Below are positions 25,943 to 34,007 of a DNA stretch of 64,000 bases, piece after piece. The notes below the pieces were generated by a model. The model worked only from the letters and a program-made list of their open reading frames with translations, ran no database searches and was not told where the DNA came from. Made by a program: the position numbers and the translations under genes. Source of the DNA: Catellatospora citrea (GTDB taxonomy: Bacteria > Actinomycetota > Actinomycetes > Mycobacteriales > Micromonosporaceae). How positions within the stretch are numbered: position 1 is the stretch's first letter; every line of letters starts with the position of its first letter. The DNA lies in assembly GCF_003610235.1 (NCBI RefSeq), contig NZ_RAPR01000001.1, positions 3,162,001 through 3,226,000 of the forward strand. Reading direction: 5' to 3'.

Positions 25943-26190
25943 ATGGCCGACACACCACCACTGTCCCGGCTCGCCCGAAAGCACCAGGCCCGACGAACCG
26001 GGCAGGCGCTGACACCTCGCCAGGTCGCTGAGGCCATCAGCGCCCCGTCGTCGGCCGCCACGTCGGCGTCGACGCGGTCAAGAACATCTGCCTGCACAAG
26101 GCCGCACACCGCCGCCTCGTCCAGGCCGGCTCGGCGCCTGTGACGTTCGTGCATCCCACACGGAGCGGCAGCGACGCCGGGCAGCGCTAA
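25943..26190 (+). pseudogene. Frameshifted small winged-helix protein
   Basis: The frame from the ATG at 25943 gives TGQALTPRQVAEAIS and then becomes low-complexity Ser/Ala/Arg; the next frame from about 26040 gives GRHVGVDAVKNICLHKAAHR, then LVQAGSAPVTFVHP, to a stop at 26188. Joined, the two halves align with the third domain of the preceding protein (TMTPQEIATAIS … GAVRNNCGKLGAAGRI). It is therefore a small paralogue of that domain, broken by one frameshift at about 26040, or a sequencing error there. Confidence 0.55.
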
Positions 26191-26211
26191 CCCCAACCAC
26201 CCAACACCTTC

Positions 26212-26237
26212 GGGGCCGAGCCGCATGGCTCGGCCCC
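26212..26237 (+). terminator. Intergenic hairpin
   Basis: GGGGCCGAGCC/GGCTCGGCCCC is a perfect 11-bp stem with a 4-base loop, 29 bases before the next start, followed by CGCCTT. Confidence 0.6.
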
Positions 26238-26265
26238 CGCCTTATCAGAAGAGGAGACAACCCCT

Positions 26266-27255
26266 ATGGCACACGAGCTTGAGACCTTCGACAACGGCCA
26301 GACGGCCTTCGCCAGCGCCCGGCTGTCGGCCTGGCACCAGCTGGGCACCGTTCGTCAGAAGACGATGAGCGCCAACGAGATCATGGGCGCCGCCCTGCTC
26401 GGCAACTGGGGCGTGCGCACCATCCGCACCGTCGGCATCGACATCGTCAACGGAGTCGAGGTCCAGATCCCGGCCGACGACAAGCGCATGACCGTGCGCC
26501 GCAACCCGGTCACCGGGGCCACCGAGTATCTGGGCGTGGTCGGCACCGACTACACGGTCGTCCAGAACGAGCAGTGCGCCGAACTGCTAGACCGGCTCGT
26601 GGACCAGGTCGGCGGCGCCCACTTCGAGACCGCGGGCAGCCTGCGTAAGGGCAAGTCCGTGTTCGTGACGATGAAGCTGCCGACCGCAATGGAGATCGCC
26701 GGGGTCGACCGGATGGACCTCTACCTGATCGGGACGACCTCCCACGACGGCACCTCCGCGCTGCGCGTGGACGCCAGCCCGATCCGCGTGGTCTGCGCAA
26801 ACACCCAGCGTGCCGCATTCGCCCACTCGGTGGGCCACTACACCTTCCGGCACACCTCCAACGTCAACGCCCAGATCGCCCAGGCCCGCGAGGCGCTGGG
26901 GCTGATGTGGAAGTACATGGACACGTTCGAGAAGACCGCCGAGCGGATGCTGCAGACCGCCCTGACCACTCGGGAGTTCGAGCAGATCGTGGCCCAGGTA
27001 TGGCCGGTCAAGGACAGCGCGACCGACCTGGCCAAGAACAACGCCAGGCAGCGGCTGGGCACGCTGAAGTACCTGATCACCGAGGCCGACACGCAGAAGG
27101 CCATCAAGGGCAGCCGGTGGGCCGGATACCAGGCCATCACCGAGTACCTGGACCACTACCAGGACGCCAAGAGCGCCAAGGCCCGCGCCAACCGCGTGCT
27201 GACCGGCAAGACCGGCGATCTGAAGCTGACCGCCTTCGACCTACTGAAGGTCTGA
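26266..27255 (+). CDS. DUF932 family protein
   Basis: This 329-residue protein fits the DUF932 phage/plasmid-like family: an N-terminal WHQLG segment, a GVVGTDYTVVQNEQC core, a TSHDGTSALRVDASPIRVVC segment with CANTQ, and a long helical C-terminus. Members are common on plasmids, phages and conjugative elements and are annotated only as of unknown function. The ATG at 26266 follows AGAGGAGACAA. It is soluble, with no evident catalytic residues. It lies in the rightward accessory operon. Confidence 0.8.
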   Translation: MAHELETFDNGQTAFASARLSAWHQLGTVRQKTMSANEIMGAALLGNWGVRTIRTVGIDIVNGVEVQIPADDKRMTVRRNPVTGATEYLGVVGTDYTVVQNEQCAELLDRLVDQVGGAHFETAGSLRKGKSVFVTMKLPTAMEIAGVDRMDLYLIGTTSHDGTSALRVDASPIRVVCANTQRAAFAHSVGHYTFRHTSNVNAQIAQAREALGLMWKYMDTFEKTAERMLQTALTTREFEQIVAQVWPVKDSATDLAKNNARQRLGTLKYLITEADTQKAIKGSRWAGYQAITEYLDHYQDAKSAKARANRVLTGKTGDLKLTAFDLLKV

Positions 27256-27270
27256 CCGCCCTCACCCCTG

Positions 27271-27307
27271 GCCGGGGCGGCGGCCACCTGGCGGCAGCTG
27301 CCCCGGC
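27271..27307 (+). terminator. Intergenic hairpin
   Basis: GCCGGGGC (27271) pairs with GCCCCGGC (27300) across a 21-base loop that can itself pair partly. It lies between the DUF932 gene and the next start at 27330. Confidence 0.4.
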
Positions 27308-27329
27308 CCGTCACGAACGGACCAGCACC

Positions 27330-27770
27330 ATGACACACCCCACCGAGCCCCGGCCAGACCGGCTGTGGCTGATGGCCGACCACATCCGCCATCCCCGCGA
27401 CGAGCGCCAATCGGTCTGCGGCCTGCCCGCCGCCGACATCAGCCGATGGGCAACGGAGGACCCGCCGCTTCCTGAGCGCACCTGCGGGGACTGCCTGACC
27501 CTGCTGCCCGACGCGGCCCGGCCCGACGACTACAACCACCCGCCCGGCGACCCGACGCTCATCGACTCGCTGCGGCGCATCGTCGCCGAACGGCAGCACG
27601 CCAAGATCGATGGAGTTCTGGTGGACCTATGGTCGGCCAGCGTCACCATCCTGATCTGGGACAACCTCAAGGACGAGCACCGGCAGCGGCTGCTGACCCT
27701 GCCATCGCTAGAGGTGATTCTGCGATGCGTCTCGATCTACTCCCGCCTCACGTCGGGACGCGGCCGATGA
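27330..27770 (+). CDS. Hypothetical protein with Cys pairs, 146 aa
   Basis: This protein is of unknown function. The ATG at 27330 is the first one after the upstream stop, within a longer open frame. The N-terminal half has HPRDERQSVCGLP and ERTCGDCLTLLPD segments, the latter a CxxC that may bind zinc. Its stop overlaps the next ATG (ATGA), so the two proteins are translationally coupled. Confidence 0.6.
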   Translation: MTHPTEPRPDRLWLMADHIRHPRDERQSVCGLPAADISRWATEDPPLPERTCGDCLTLLPDAARPDDYNHPPGDPTLIDSLRRIVAERQHAKIDGVLVDLWSASVTILIWDNLKDEHRQRLLTLPSLEVILRCVSIYSRLTSGRGR

Positions 27771-28204
27771 GCGAGCCGGTCAAGCAGTGGTTTCACTTCG
27801 GCCCGTGGGTGTTCTCGATCCACGCGGCCATGGCACTGATCGCCGCGACACCCCGCGCAGCTCAGCTGCTGGATGTTGCGACGTGGGCGAAGGCGTACGG
27901 CCTGACCCGCCTCGACGACCCGCCGTCGCAGACGATCAACCTCATCGGCCCGGCCAGCGACAGCCTCGACCGGGTCTACGCCATGTCCACCGACCTGGCC
28001 AACCCGGTCATCGTCGCCTCGCTGCCCATCCCCGGCCAGCCGCCCGGCCCGCTGCTCATCGACGGAACCCACCGGCTCTACCGGGCCTGGCGCGAAGGCG
28101 TGGCACAGCTGCCCGCCTACGTGCTCACCGTCGCCGAGACCCGCCAGGTCCGCAGCAACGCGCTCCTAGGACCTGACCGCAGCCGCCTCAACCCGCCGCA
28201 CTGA
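27767..28204 (+). CDS. Hypothetical protein with ParB-like motif, 145 aa
   Basis: The start is the ATG at 27767, overlapping the preceding stop; ATG 27725 in the same frame is an alternative. The segment LLIDGTHRLYRAWREGVAQL resembles the D-G-x-H-R-x-x-A-x-x-x-x-G motif of ParB-like nuclease/N-terminal domains, which are also found in sulfiredoxin-like proteins. The rest is unrecognised. A ParB-like role in DNA handling is only suggested. Confidence 0.55.
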   Translation: MSEPVKQWFHFGPWVFSIHAAMALIAATPRAAQLLDVATWAKAYGLTRLDDPPSQTINLIGPASDSLDRVYAMSTDLANPVIVASLPIPGQPPGPLLIDGTHRLYRAWREGVAQLPAYVLTVAETRQVRSNALLGPDRSRLNPPH

Positions 28205-28231
28205 CCGCGGCGGTCCCCTCCGCCCCCTGTA

Positions 28232-28268
28232 CGCCTCGGTAAGCCGCCCATGCCGGCGGCCCCGAGGC
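28232..28268 (+). terminator. Intergenic hairpin
   Basis: An outer stem GCCTCGG/CCGAGGC and an inner stem GCCGCC/GGCGGC form one compound hairpin 31 bases before the next start. Confidence 0.55.
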
Positions 28269-28298
28269 ATGCCCATATCACCCTTCAGGAGAGCACCC

Positions 28299-28643
28299 AT
28301 GGCCTACACGCCACCGTGGCAGCACCGGTGTGACTGCCGCTGCCCGCAGCACCACGGCTACGAGCGCACGACCTACAACGAGGGCGGCTGTGCCTGCGCG
28401 ATCACCTGCGCGACCCAGCCCACCACGCTGATCACCGAGCACTGGAACTGCGCCCTGTTCCTCGACAGCGGCGCAGACCTGTGGTTCGTCAACCGGCTGC
28501 CCGGCGGGCAGTGGGACTGGCCCAACGCCGACCACGTCCACGAGCACCACGACTTCTACGACGCCAGCCTGATCATCGAGCGTCAGCTGCGCCAGACCAT
28601 CAACATCCTCAAGAACCCCCTGGACCTGCGCCGCACGGCGTAG
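28299..28643 (+). CDS. Cys/His-rich protein, tandem paralogue 1
   Basis: This 114-residue protein begins at the ATG at 28299 (GGAGAGCACCC upstream). Its N-terminal half carries CDCRCPQHHG, then YNEGGCACAITCATQP, a seven-Cys/two-His pattern likely to bind one or two zinc ions. The C-terminal half has a LFLDSGADLWFVNRLPGGQW stretch and a WDW motif. The next gene encodes a protein with the same pattern. The family is not one I can name. Confidence 0.65.
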   Translation: MAYTPPWQHRCDCRCPQHHGYERTTYNEGGCACAITCATQPTTLITEHWNCALFLDSGADLWFVNRLPGGQWDWPNADHVHEHHDFYDASLIIERQLRQTINILKNPLDLRRTA

Positions 28644-28676
28644 CAGTACCGACCGCACCACAACCCTGGGCCTGTT

Positions 28677-28710
28677 GGGCCGCCCGCAAGGGCGGCCCAC
28701 GGCCTTTTCG
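28677..28710 (+). terminator. Intergenic terminator
   Basis: GGGCCGCCC/GGGCGGCCC with a 4-base loop is followed by ACGGCCTTTTCG, 27 bases before the next start. It is the best terminator-like structure in the 22-29 kb operon. Confidence 0.65.
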
Positions 28711-28736
28711 TGTTTCACCACCTTTGAGGAGACCGC

Positions 28737-29078
28737 ATGTACCACGTCTACCGCAGCGCCTACGACCGAGCCTGCGACTGCCACTGCCCGACCCACCACG
28801 GCCAGCCGCGCTTCGCCTACAACGACCCCGGCTGCCACTGCCTGGCCACCTGCGCCAGCCAGCCCATGACCGTGCTCGCACCTCAGATCGGCGGGGCGCT
28901 GTTCCTCAACTACCACGGCACGCTGTGGTTCGTGCCCGGCCTGCAACCCGGCCACTGGGACTGGCGCTACGCCACCCCGGTCGACCTCGGCCACCCGTTG
29001 GCCGACGCCGCCGACCTGATCGAGCAGCTCCTGCGCGACACCCACGAAGGGCTGCTGCTGCTGATCCACCGCGTGTAG
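28737..29078 (+). CDS. Cys/His-rich protein, tandem paralogue 2
   Basis: This 113-residue protein starts at the ATG at 28737 (GAGGAGACCGC upstream). CDCHCPTHHG and YNDPGCHCLATCASQP repeat the pattern of the gene at 28299, followed by LFLNYHGTLWFVPGLQPGHW and a WDW motif, so the two are tandem duplicates that have since diverged. Both probably bind zinc. Function unknown. Confidence 0.65.
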   Translation: MYHVYRSAYDRACDCHCPTHHGQPRFAYNDPGCHCLATCASQPMTVLAPQIGGALFLNYHGTLWFVPGLQPGHWDWRYATPVDLGHPLADAADLIEQLLRDTHEGLLLLIHRV

Positions 29079-29157
29079 CCCGAGCCTTCTCTCGTTCCTG
29101 CCGGCCGCGCACCCGCGCGAAGCCCGGCCTTTTGTCTTCACCGAAAGGCGCTGAACT

Positions 29158-30171
29158 ATGAACAAAGCCATCGGCGGCATCGTCGCCGCCGTCATCGTCG
29201 GCTGCTTCGGCCTGCCGATGCTGCTGCTCTCAGCCGTCATGGACGCCCCCGGCGGATGCGGCAGCGTCGCCGCGCCCGTCTGGCAGACCTCCGGGCAACC
29301 CTCCGGCGGCGGCTGGGACACCGAACAGCTGGAGATCGCCGCGATCATCATCGACGTCGGCGTCGCCAAGGGCGTGCCTCAATGGGGCTGGACCGTCGCG
29401 CTAGCCACCGCCATGCAGGAGTCCGGCCTGCGCAACCTTCCCCACCTGGGCGACAACAACGACCACGACTCGATCGGAGTGTTCCAGCAGCGGCCCAGCC
29501 AAGACTGGGGCACCGTCGAGCAGCTGGCCAAGCCCGAATACCAGGCGGGCAAGTTCTTCGACAAACTGCTCAAGGTCAACGGCTGGGAGAAGATGCCGCT
29601 CACCAAGGCCGCCCAGGCAGTCCAGGTCTCGGCCTACCCCAACGCCTACGAAAAGTGGACCGACGACGCCATACAACTCGTCCGGCAGTTGACCGGCACC
29701 ATCGCCGACTGCTCGGCCGAGGCGCTCGCCGCGCTGCCGGACGGGTTCAGCCTGCCGATCAACACCCCGCCACAGGTGATGACCGCGATCTTCTGGGCGG
29801 TCGCGCAACTGGGCACCCCGTACCACTTCGGCGGATCATGTACCGACCCGCACTCCGGCGACCCCGACAAGCAGTGCGACTGCTCCTCACTGATGCAGTC
29901 GGCGTACCGGGCCGCCGGAGTCTCCATCCCCCGCGTCACCACCGACCAGGTCCGCGCCGGAACGCCGATCGCAGACCCGGCCATGCTGCTGCCCGGCGAC
30001 CTCATCCTCATCCCGGGCAGCCTCGGCACCATGTCCAACCCGCGGCACGTCGGCATGTACCTCGGCAAGGGACTCATCATCCAGGCACCGAAGACAGGCG
30101 ACCTGGTCAAGATCTCCAAGTTGAGCAGCTGGATTGACCAGATCGTGGCGATAAGAAGGATGGTCAGTTAG
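29158..30171 (+). CDS. NlpC/P60 cell-wall hydrolase with transglycosylase-like domain
   Basis: This 337-residue protein has an N-terminal signal or anchor helix (AIGGIVAAVIVGCFGLPMLL), then a segment resembling lytic-transglycosylase-type domains (VALATAMQESGLRNL, SIGVFQQRPSQDWG), then an NlpC/P60 domain with QCDCSSLMQSAYRAAGV (catalytic Cys), a RHVGMYLGKG histidine and a third polar residue. Such VirB1-like wall hydrolases open peptidoglycan for the transfer channel. The start codon at 29158 follows GAAAGGCGCTGAACT. It ends the rightward operon. Confidence 0.85.
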   Translation: MNKAIGGIVAAVIVGCFGLPMLLLSAVMDAPGGCGSVAAPVWQTSGQPSGGGWDTEQLEIAAIIIDVGVAKGVPQWGWTVALATAMQESGLRNLPHLGDNNDHDSIGVFQQRPSQDWGTVEQLAKPEYQAGKFFDKLLKVNGWEKMPLTKAAQAVQVSAYPNAYEKWTDDAIQLVRQLTGTIADCSAEALAALPDGFSLPINTPPQVMTAIFWAVAQLGTPYHFGGSCTDPHSGDPDKQCDCSSLMQSAYRAAGVSIPRVTTDQVRAGTPIADPAMLLPGDLILIPGSLGTMSNPRHVGMYLGKGLIIQAPKTGDLVKISKLSSWIDQIVAIRRMVS

Positions 30172-30297
30172 TTAGTCGAGACTCAGTTATGTGTAGGCTC
30201 GCATTGACAATGTTGGTTCCTCATAATCCCGTCGGTTCAGATGTCGGTTCCGACATGGCCTGTCAACCGACTCGGTGTGGTTGGATCTCAATCGGAC

Positions 30298-32463
30298 CTA
30301 CTGGCGGCCGTCGGTTCTCTGCTGCCATTTTCTGATCGAACGGATACCTCTGGATCGGAACCGGGATAACTCTTCATGATCGATGTCGGCCATTGCTTCT
30401 AGCGCATTTAGCATTTCCAACGCCCTGGTAGCAATAAGCTTTGCGCGCTTTTCATATGCGCGGGGCAGTCGCTCAAGCTTTTCCGCAAGTTCGGATAGTC
30501 CCCATGCCACTCCGAGTAGGGTCCTGGTATCCGATTCATTTGCCGCCGCAAGTAGTCCATCGATATCTGGCGGGTCAAGGTGGGCGAGCGCTGCGCCCGC
30601 GGACGGAGTATCATTGCGCAAAGCCACTCTTAGCGCCGACATCGCGCTCGTGTCCTTAATCCAACCGAGCCTGCTGGCTGCCCCGCTCCTAATGTGAGAG
30701 TCATCGTCCGTCAATGCGCCTACAAGCCTTGCCATCGCCGCCGAGCTCTTGAGTTCGCCCAGAACAAGAATGGCTCGCCAGCGCACATTCTGATTTGGGT
30801 CATTCACCGCCGTATCGAGCAGTGGGATGGCGCGATCACCCAAGTGGCTGAGCGCACTTGTGACTGCTTGCCGGACCCCCTCATTTTCGTCCTCTAGTGC
30901 GCGACCTAGCGCTGCAACAGCACTTTCATCCCCAATGAGGCCAAGCGCCTCGGCTGCCTCAGTGACAACATCTCCACCGCCAAGATATCGTTCAAGATAT
31001 GGTATTGAGGAAGGATCGCCAATCGTTCCAAGAGATTTGGCCGCCGAACGTCGAACCATACGGGATTTGTTGCCTAAGGCGGCGACCAGCGCTTCAGTTA
31101 CCTCACCGCTCCGATAGATGGCGAGGGCTTCTGCGACATCTGATCTCAGGTAGTCCCTGTGCTCGTGCTCTAGCAAGTGGAGAAGTTCAGGGATCGCCTC
31201 GGGACGCCCGAACTTCGCCAGGTGGAGAGCGGCAACGCTTCGCTGGCTAGGCGACTGTTCATGCTCCAGAATTGTCAATAGCCGGCCCTGAATGTCGCTT
31301 GATATGCTGCGGTTACCCCTGTCGTCGAAGAATCCGAGAGTTACAGCGTCGGCGTACTCTACAGTCTTCAGGTGACCTGCGACCGAATACCGCACGCAAG
31401 CCGTAAATCGATAGACTCCAGGTGTTGGCACCTGCAAGGTGACGCTAAATCGTTCCAATTCCCCAGACGCAAGTTTGATGTAGTCGTACGTGGCCGACTC
31501 CGATCGGCACTCGTAGTTGCCTGGGCGACCATCAAGCACGCAGGAATAACGGCGGATATCGACCGCTGCGGTTAAAGGCGTTACGTCGAGGAAGTCCACT
31601 GGATAGAATTCCAGGACTCGAATATCAACGCGATCGACCCTAACGTCTACCTTCCCAAGGTTTGTTAGGTCGAAGTCGACACTGGCGGCGTGCTCTTTCC
31701 TAACACCAGCTGGCATGGCGGCGGCATACATCAGCACGGGCGCAGAAGCATCGATCGTCAGCGCGGTTGTTCCATATGCGTAGCCAGTGTTAAGTGGTCC
31801 AATCACGAGCGGCTCTGCATTCGAGCGCGCTCCGCCAAGCAGCTTGACGGGTGCCAGCCCTACGAGCAGCGGCACAAGGTCTTCCACCCGCGCAGCCCAC
31901 ACCCGATCCCGCACCCACCCATCGGCGGAGTTATATCGCCCTGAAACAACGCCAACGACAAAATTGTCGGGTTCTACCAACACAGGTGCGCCAGACATTC
32001 CGGGGACTACTCCGTTGTTCGAGAGCTGGCCCCACCGTAGATCGTTTCTTGTCGCCCCACCGGCCCACAGACCTGGTGCATCCCAGTCTCTGTAGATGTT
32101 GCCAGGATCTTCTACGTATGGCATTCCACTGACAACCACGGACGTGCCTCGGGCCAGTCCCTCGGCCTCAACGAGGCCTGGGACAGACGCACCCAAGCCG
32201 CCTTCGACGCTGGTGCGAAGCACAGCAAGATCGTGAGCAGCGTCCAACCGTGCCACACGGGCGTCGAATGCGCCCTCACCGACCGGACGAGTAAGAGGCT
32301 CTATTCGAACCATGGCATGTTCCTGAGCAGCATCGGCCTGCTCCAACACGTGCCATGCGGTGACTATCGTGCCCGGTGCCACCTGAAAACACGTTCCAAT
32401 TGGCTTACCGTCTGAGCTAATTATCCGGCCGAGGAACGCAGGCAGCCGCGACGAGGACGTCAT
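30298..32463 (-). CDS. Trypsin-like peptidase with HEAT repeats
   Basis: The 721-residue protein has an N-terminal trypsin-like peptidase domain with the triad in TAWHV (His), HDLAVL (Asp) and GMSGAPV (Ser) in the right order and spacing, an intermediate beta-rich region (about 230-385), and about seven or eight HEAT repeats (about 390-650, for example AAKSLGTIGDPSSIPYLERY). A longer basic tail follows. No signal peptide is seen, so it acts in the cytoplasm. The ATG at 32463 overlaps the stop of a Trypco1-like gene. The gene is less GC-rich than its neighbours, suggesting recent transfer. Such pairs are predicted conflict or defence systems. Confidence 0.8.
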   Translation of the reverse strand: MTSSSRLPAFLGRIISSDGKPIGTCFQVAPGTIVTAWHVLEQADAAQEHAMVRIEPLTRPVGEGAFDARVARLDAAHDLAVLRTSVEGGLGASVPGLVEAEGLARGTSVVVSGMPYVEDPGNIYRDWDAPGLWAGGATRNDLRWGQLSNNGVVPGMSGAPVLVEPDNFVVGVVSGRYNSADGWVRDRVWAARVEDLVPLLVGLAPVKLLGGARSNAEPLVIGPLNTGYAYGTTALTIDASAPVLMYAAAMPAGVRKEHAASVDFDLTNLGKVDVRVDRVDIRVLEFYPVDFLDVTPLTAAVDIRRYSCVLDGRPGNYECRSESATYDYIKLASGELERFSVTLQVPTPGVYRFTACVRYSVAGHLKTVEYADAVTLGFFDDRGNRSISSDIQGRLLTILEHEQSPSQRSVAALHLAKFGRPEAIPELLHLLEHEHRDYLRSDVAEALAIYRSGEVTEALVAALGNKSRMVRRSAAKSLGTIGDPSSIPYLERYLGGGDVVTEAAEALGLIGDESAVAALGRALEDENEGVRQAVTSALSHLGDRAIPLLDTAVNDPNQNVRWRAILVLGELKSSAAMARLVGALTDDDSHIRSGAASRLGWIKDTSAMSALRVALRNDTPSAGAALAHLDPPDIDGLLAAANESDTRTLLGVAWGLSELAEKLERLPRAYEKRAKLIATRALEMLNALEAMADIDHEELSRFRSRGIRSIRKWQQRTDGRQ

Positions 32464-32879
32464 TGCGTCTCGCCTGCATCGGCGCCTTCCGCGGAGGGGG
32501 CCGCCGCTGGAGTGCGTGCCCGGGCGCCCGCGTCCGGGATTTCGTCCGCCCTACGGTTGTACGTCATCGTCACCTTCAGGGTGGCGTCGCCAGATCCGCC
32601 AACCAGGATCACATCCCCTTTGGCTGACAGGCTCAGACCAAGCTCAACCTCTACAACATCTGGCGAGGTGGCAACCTTCGCGGCTCGCGCAATCACGTGC
32701 CCAGTGGACACGGCGATCCGTTCGAGCGCGTCCTGCATTCGATCGAAGGAGTTCAACAACCACTTGGCAGCGCGATCACCAGTAGCTGTCTCTTCGGTGC
32801 CAACGGGCGAAACGGGCGTCGTTTCAATCAGAAGCTGCAATCCGTCAACCTCTACGCGCACTACCCGCTGTGTAGTCAT
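32460..32879 (-). CDS. Trypco1-like (CU044_2847 family) protein
   Basis: This protein of about 139 residues has the pattern of the trypsin-co-occurring domain 1: an N-terminal VVRVEVDGLQLLIET strand pair, a helix and a C-terminal VEVELGLSLSAKGDVILVG segment ending with LKVTMTYNR. The family is named for its association with trypsin-like peptidases, exactly as here, where the gene overlaps the peptidase gene by 4 bases. The internal ATG at 32879 is preferred over the one at 32900. It is probably a regulator or adaptor of the peptidase. Confidence 0.7.
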   Translation of the reverse strand: MTTQRVVRVEVDGLQLLIETTPVSPVGTEETATGDRAAKWLLNSFDRMQDALERIAVSTGHVIARAAKVATSPDVVEVELGLSLSAKGDVILVGGSGDATLKVTMTYNRRADEIPDAGARARTPAAAPSAEGADAGETQ

Positions 32880-33214
32880 AACACCCTGACCCGGTCCCAT
32901 CGCGCGCCCTACCTCGCTTCAGATCGGTGAAACACCAGATCGGAACACACCCACTGCGAAGGTCGCCATCGAATGTCAGGAATCTGACCAGCCTCCTAAT
33001 ACGGCAGGTGCAGTTCGGCCGCAGCGGCGAAACTGGCTGGGCCTTCGGGTGATTACAGCAGTTGTGGCGCGAGGCCTAGCCGGATGACGTCGGTCTGGTG
33101 CTCGTGTGATGATCGTTCCCTGATCGCTGACGTGGTCGTCGAGGAGCCCACCTTTGTGGCGCGAGCAGCCTCTACCAAAGAGCACCCGCACTATCGCCTG
33201 GCCGTGGAACCCGA
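32880..33214. other. Gene-free stretch
   Basis: No supported gene, RNA or repeat is seen between the Trypco1 gene and the zinc-ribbon gene. Short frames in both directions have no ribosome site or family match. The upstream control region of the Trypco1 gene must lie here. Confidence 0.4.
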
Positions 33215-33883
33215 TCAGTCCTTATCCATGACGCGGGCAAGCTCTGCATCGATGGCATATGCCCGCGCCGTTTCGTCATCCCGCTCGTAGCCGCATGCGA
33301 CGCATCGCCCGGTGGAGTTGGTGCCCCCAAACTCATCGTGCCAGTCGGGAAGAAATGTGTTGCGCCAGCATTCGTCGCACTCTTCAAAATCCGGCTGGTC
33401 GAGTCGCTCCTTGGACGACATAAGGTCGAGCCCCGCAACCTCGTTGGCCGCATCGGCATACAACCGCGCTACCAAATCCTCAACTTTGCTGTCCGACCGA
33501 GCTTGATCCAGGACAAGCAGTGCTCGATGACGATCGAGGTCAATGAGAGCTTGAAGGTGCCGTTGGACCGGCATGAGGTACTCGTCGTCGGCCCGACCAT
33601 GGCGCAGCGGTTGGGTGATGTCGAGCGCCTCCCGCAGAGCCGGGAAATCTAGGAGTTCACCCCGATCTTCAAGGACCTTCAGCAACGCGCTGGCCGGCAA
33701 CATCCGGCCCCTTGAGTCCCCCTCGGCCCCGGGGTCCTCTAACGAGACGATCGCGGCGAGACCGTTGGTTAGAGCTACATCGAACGGCCCTTCGGGTGGC
33801 ACAAGATCGCGTTCAAGCGCGACAACGTTCAGGCCGTACCGCAATCTGCGCATGACCTGACGGCGCAACTCAGCTGGATCCAC
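33215..33883 (-). CDS. Hypothetical protein with C-terminal zinc ribbon
   Basis: This 222-residue protein is of unknown function. The N-terminal part is helical (LLKVLEDRGELLDFPALREA, RADDEYLMPVQRHLQALIDL). The C-terminus has CDECWRN, then CVACGYER after 24 residues, a clear zinc ribbon. It is transcribed divergently from the PIN-like gene at 34008, with a short shared intergenic region, so the pair may function together. Confidence 0.65.
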   Translation of the reverse strand: MDPAELRRQVMRRLRYGLNVVALERDLVPPEGPFDVALTNGLAAIVSLEDPGAEGDSRGRMLPASALLKVLEDRGELLDFPALREALDITQPLRHGRADDEYLMPVQRHLQALIDLDRHRALLVLDQARSDSKVEDLVARLYADAANEVAGLDLMSSKERLDQPDFEECDECWRNTFLPDWHDEFGGTNSTGRCVACGYERDDETARAYAIDAELARVMDKD

Positions 33884-34007
33884 TGGCCCATCGTGCCAGA
33901 GGTTCTCGAGATGTGGCGGCCGTTTTGCAGCGGCTTCTGTATCCGCAACCTGATGTGGCTTGACACAAGGTCGAGCTACGGTCGGCGTGGTGCCGTGCAG
34001 AACTAAG

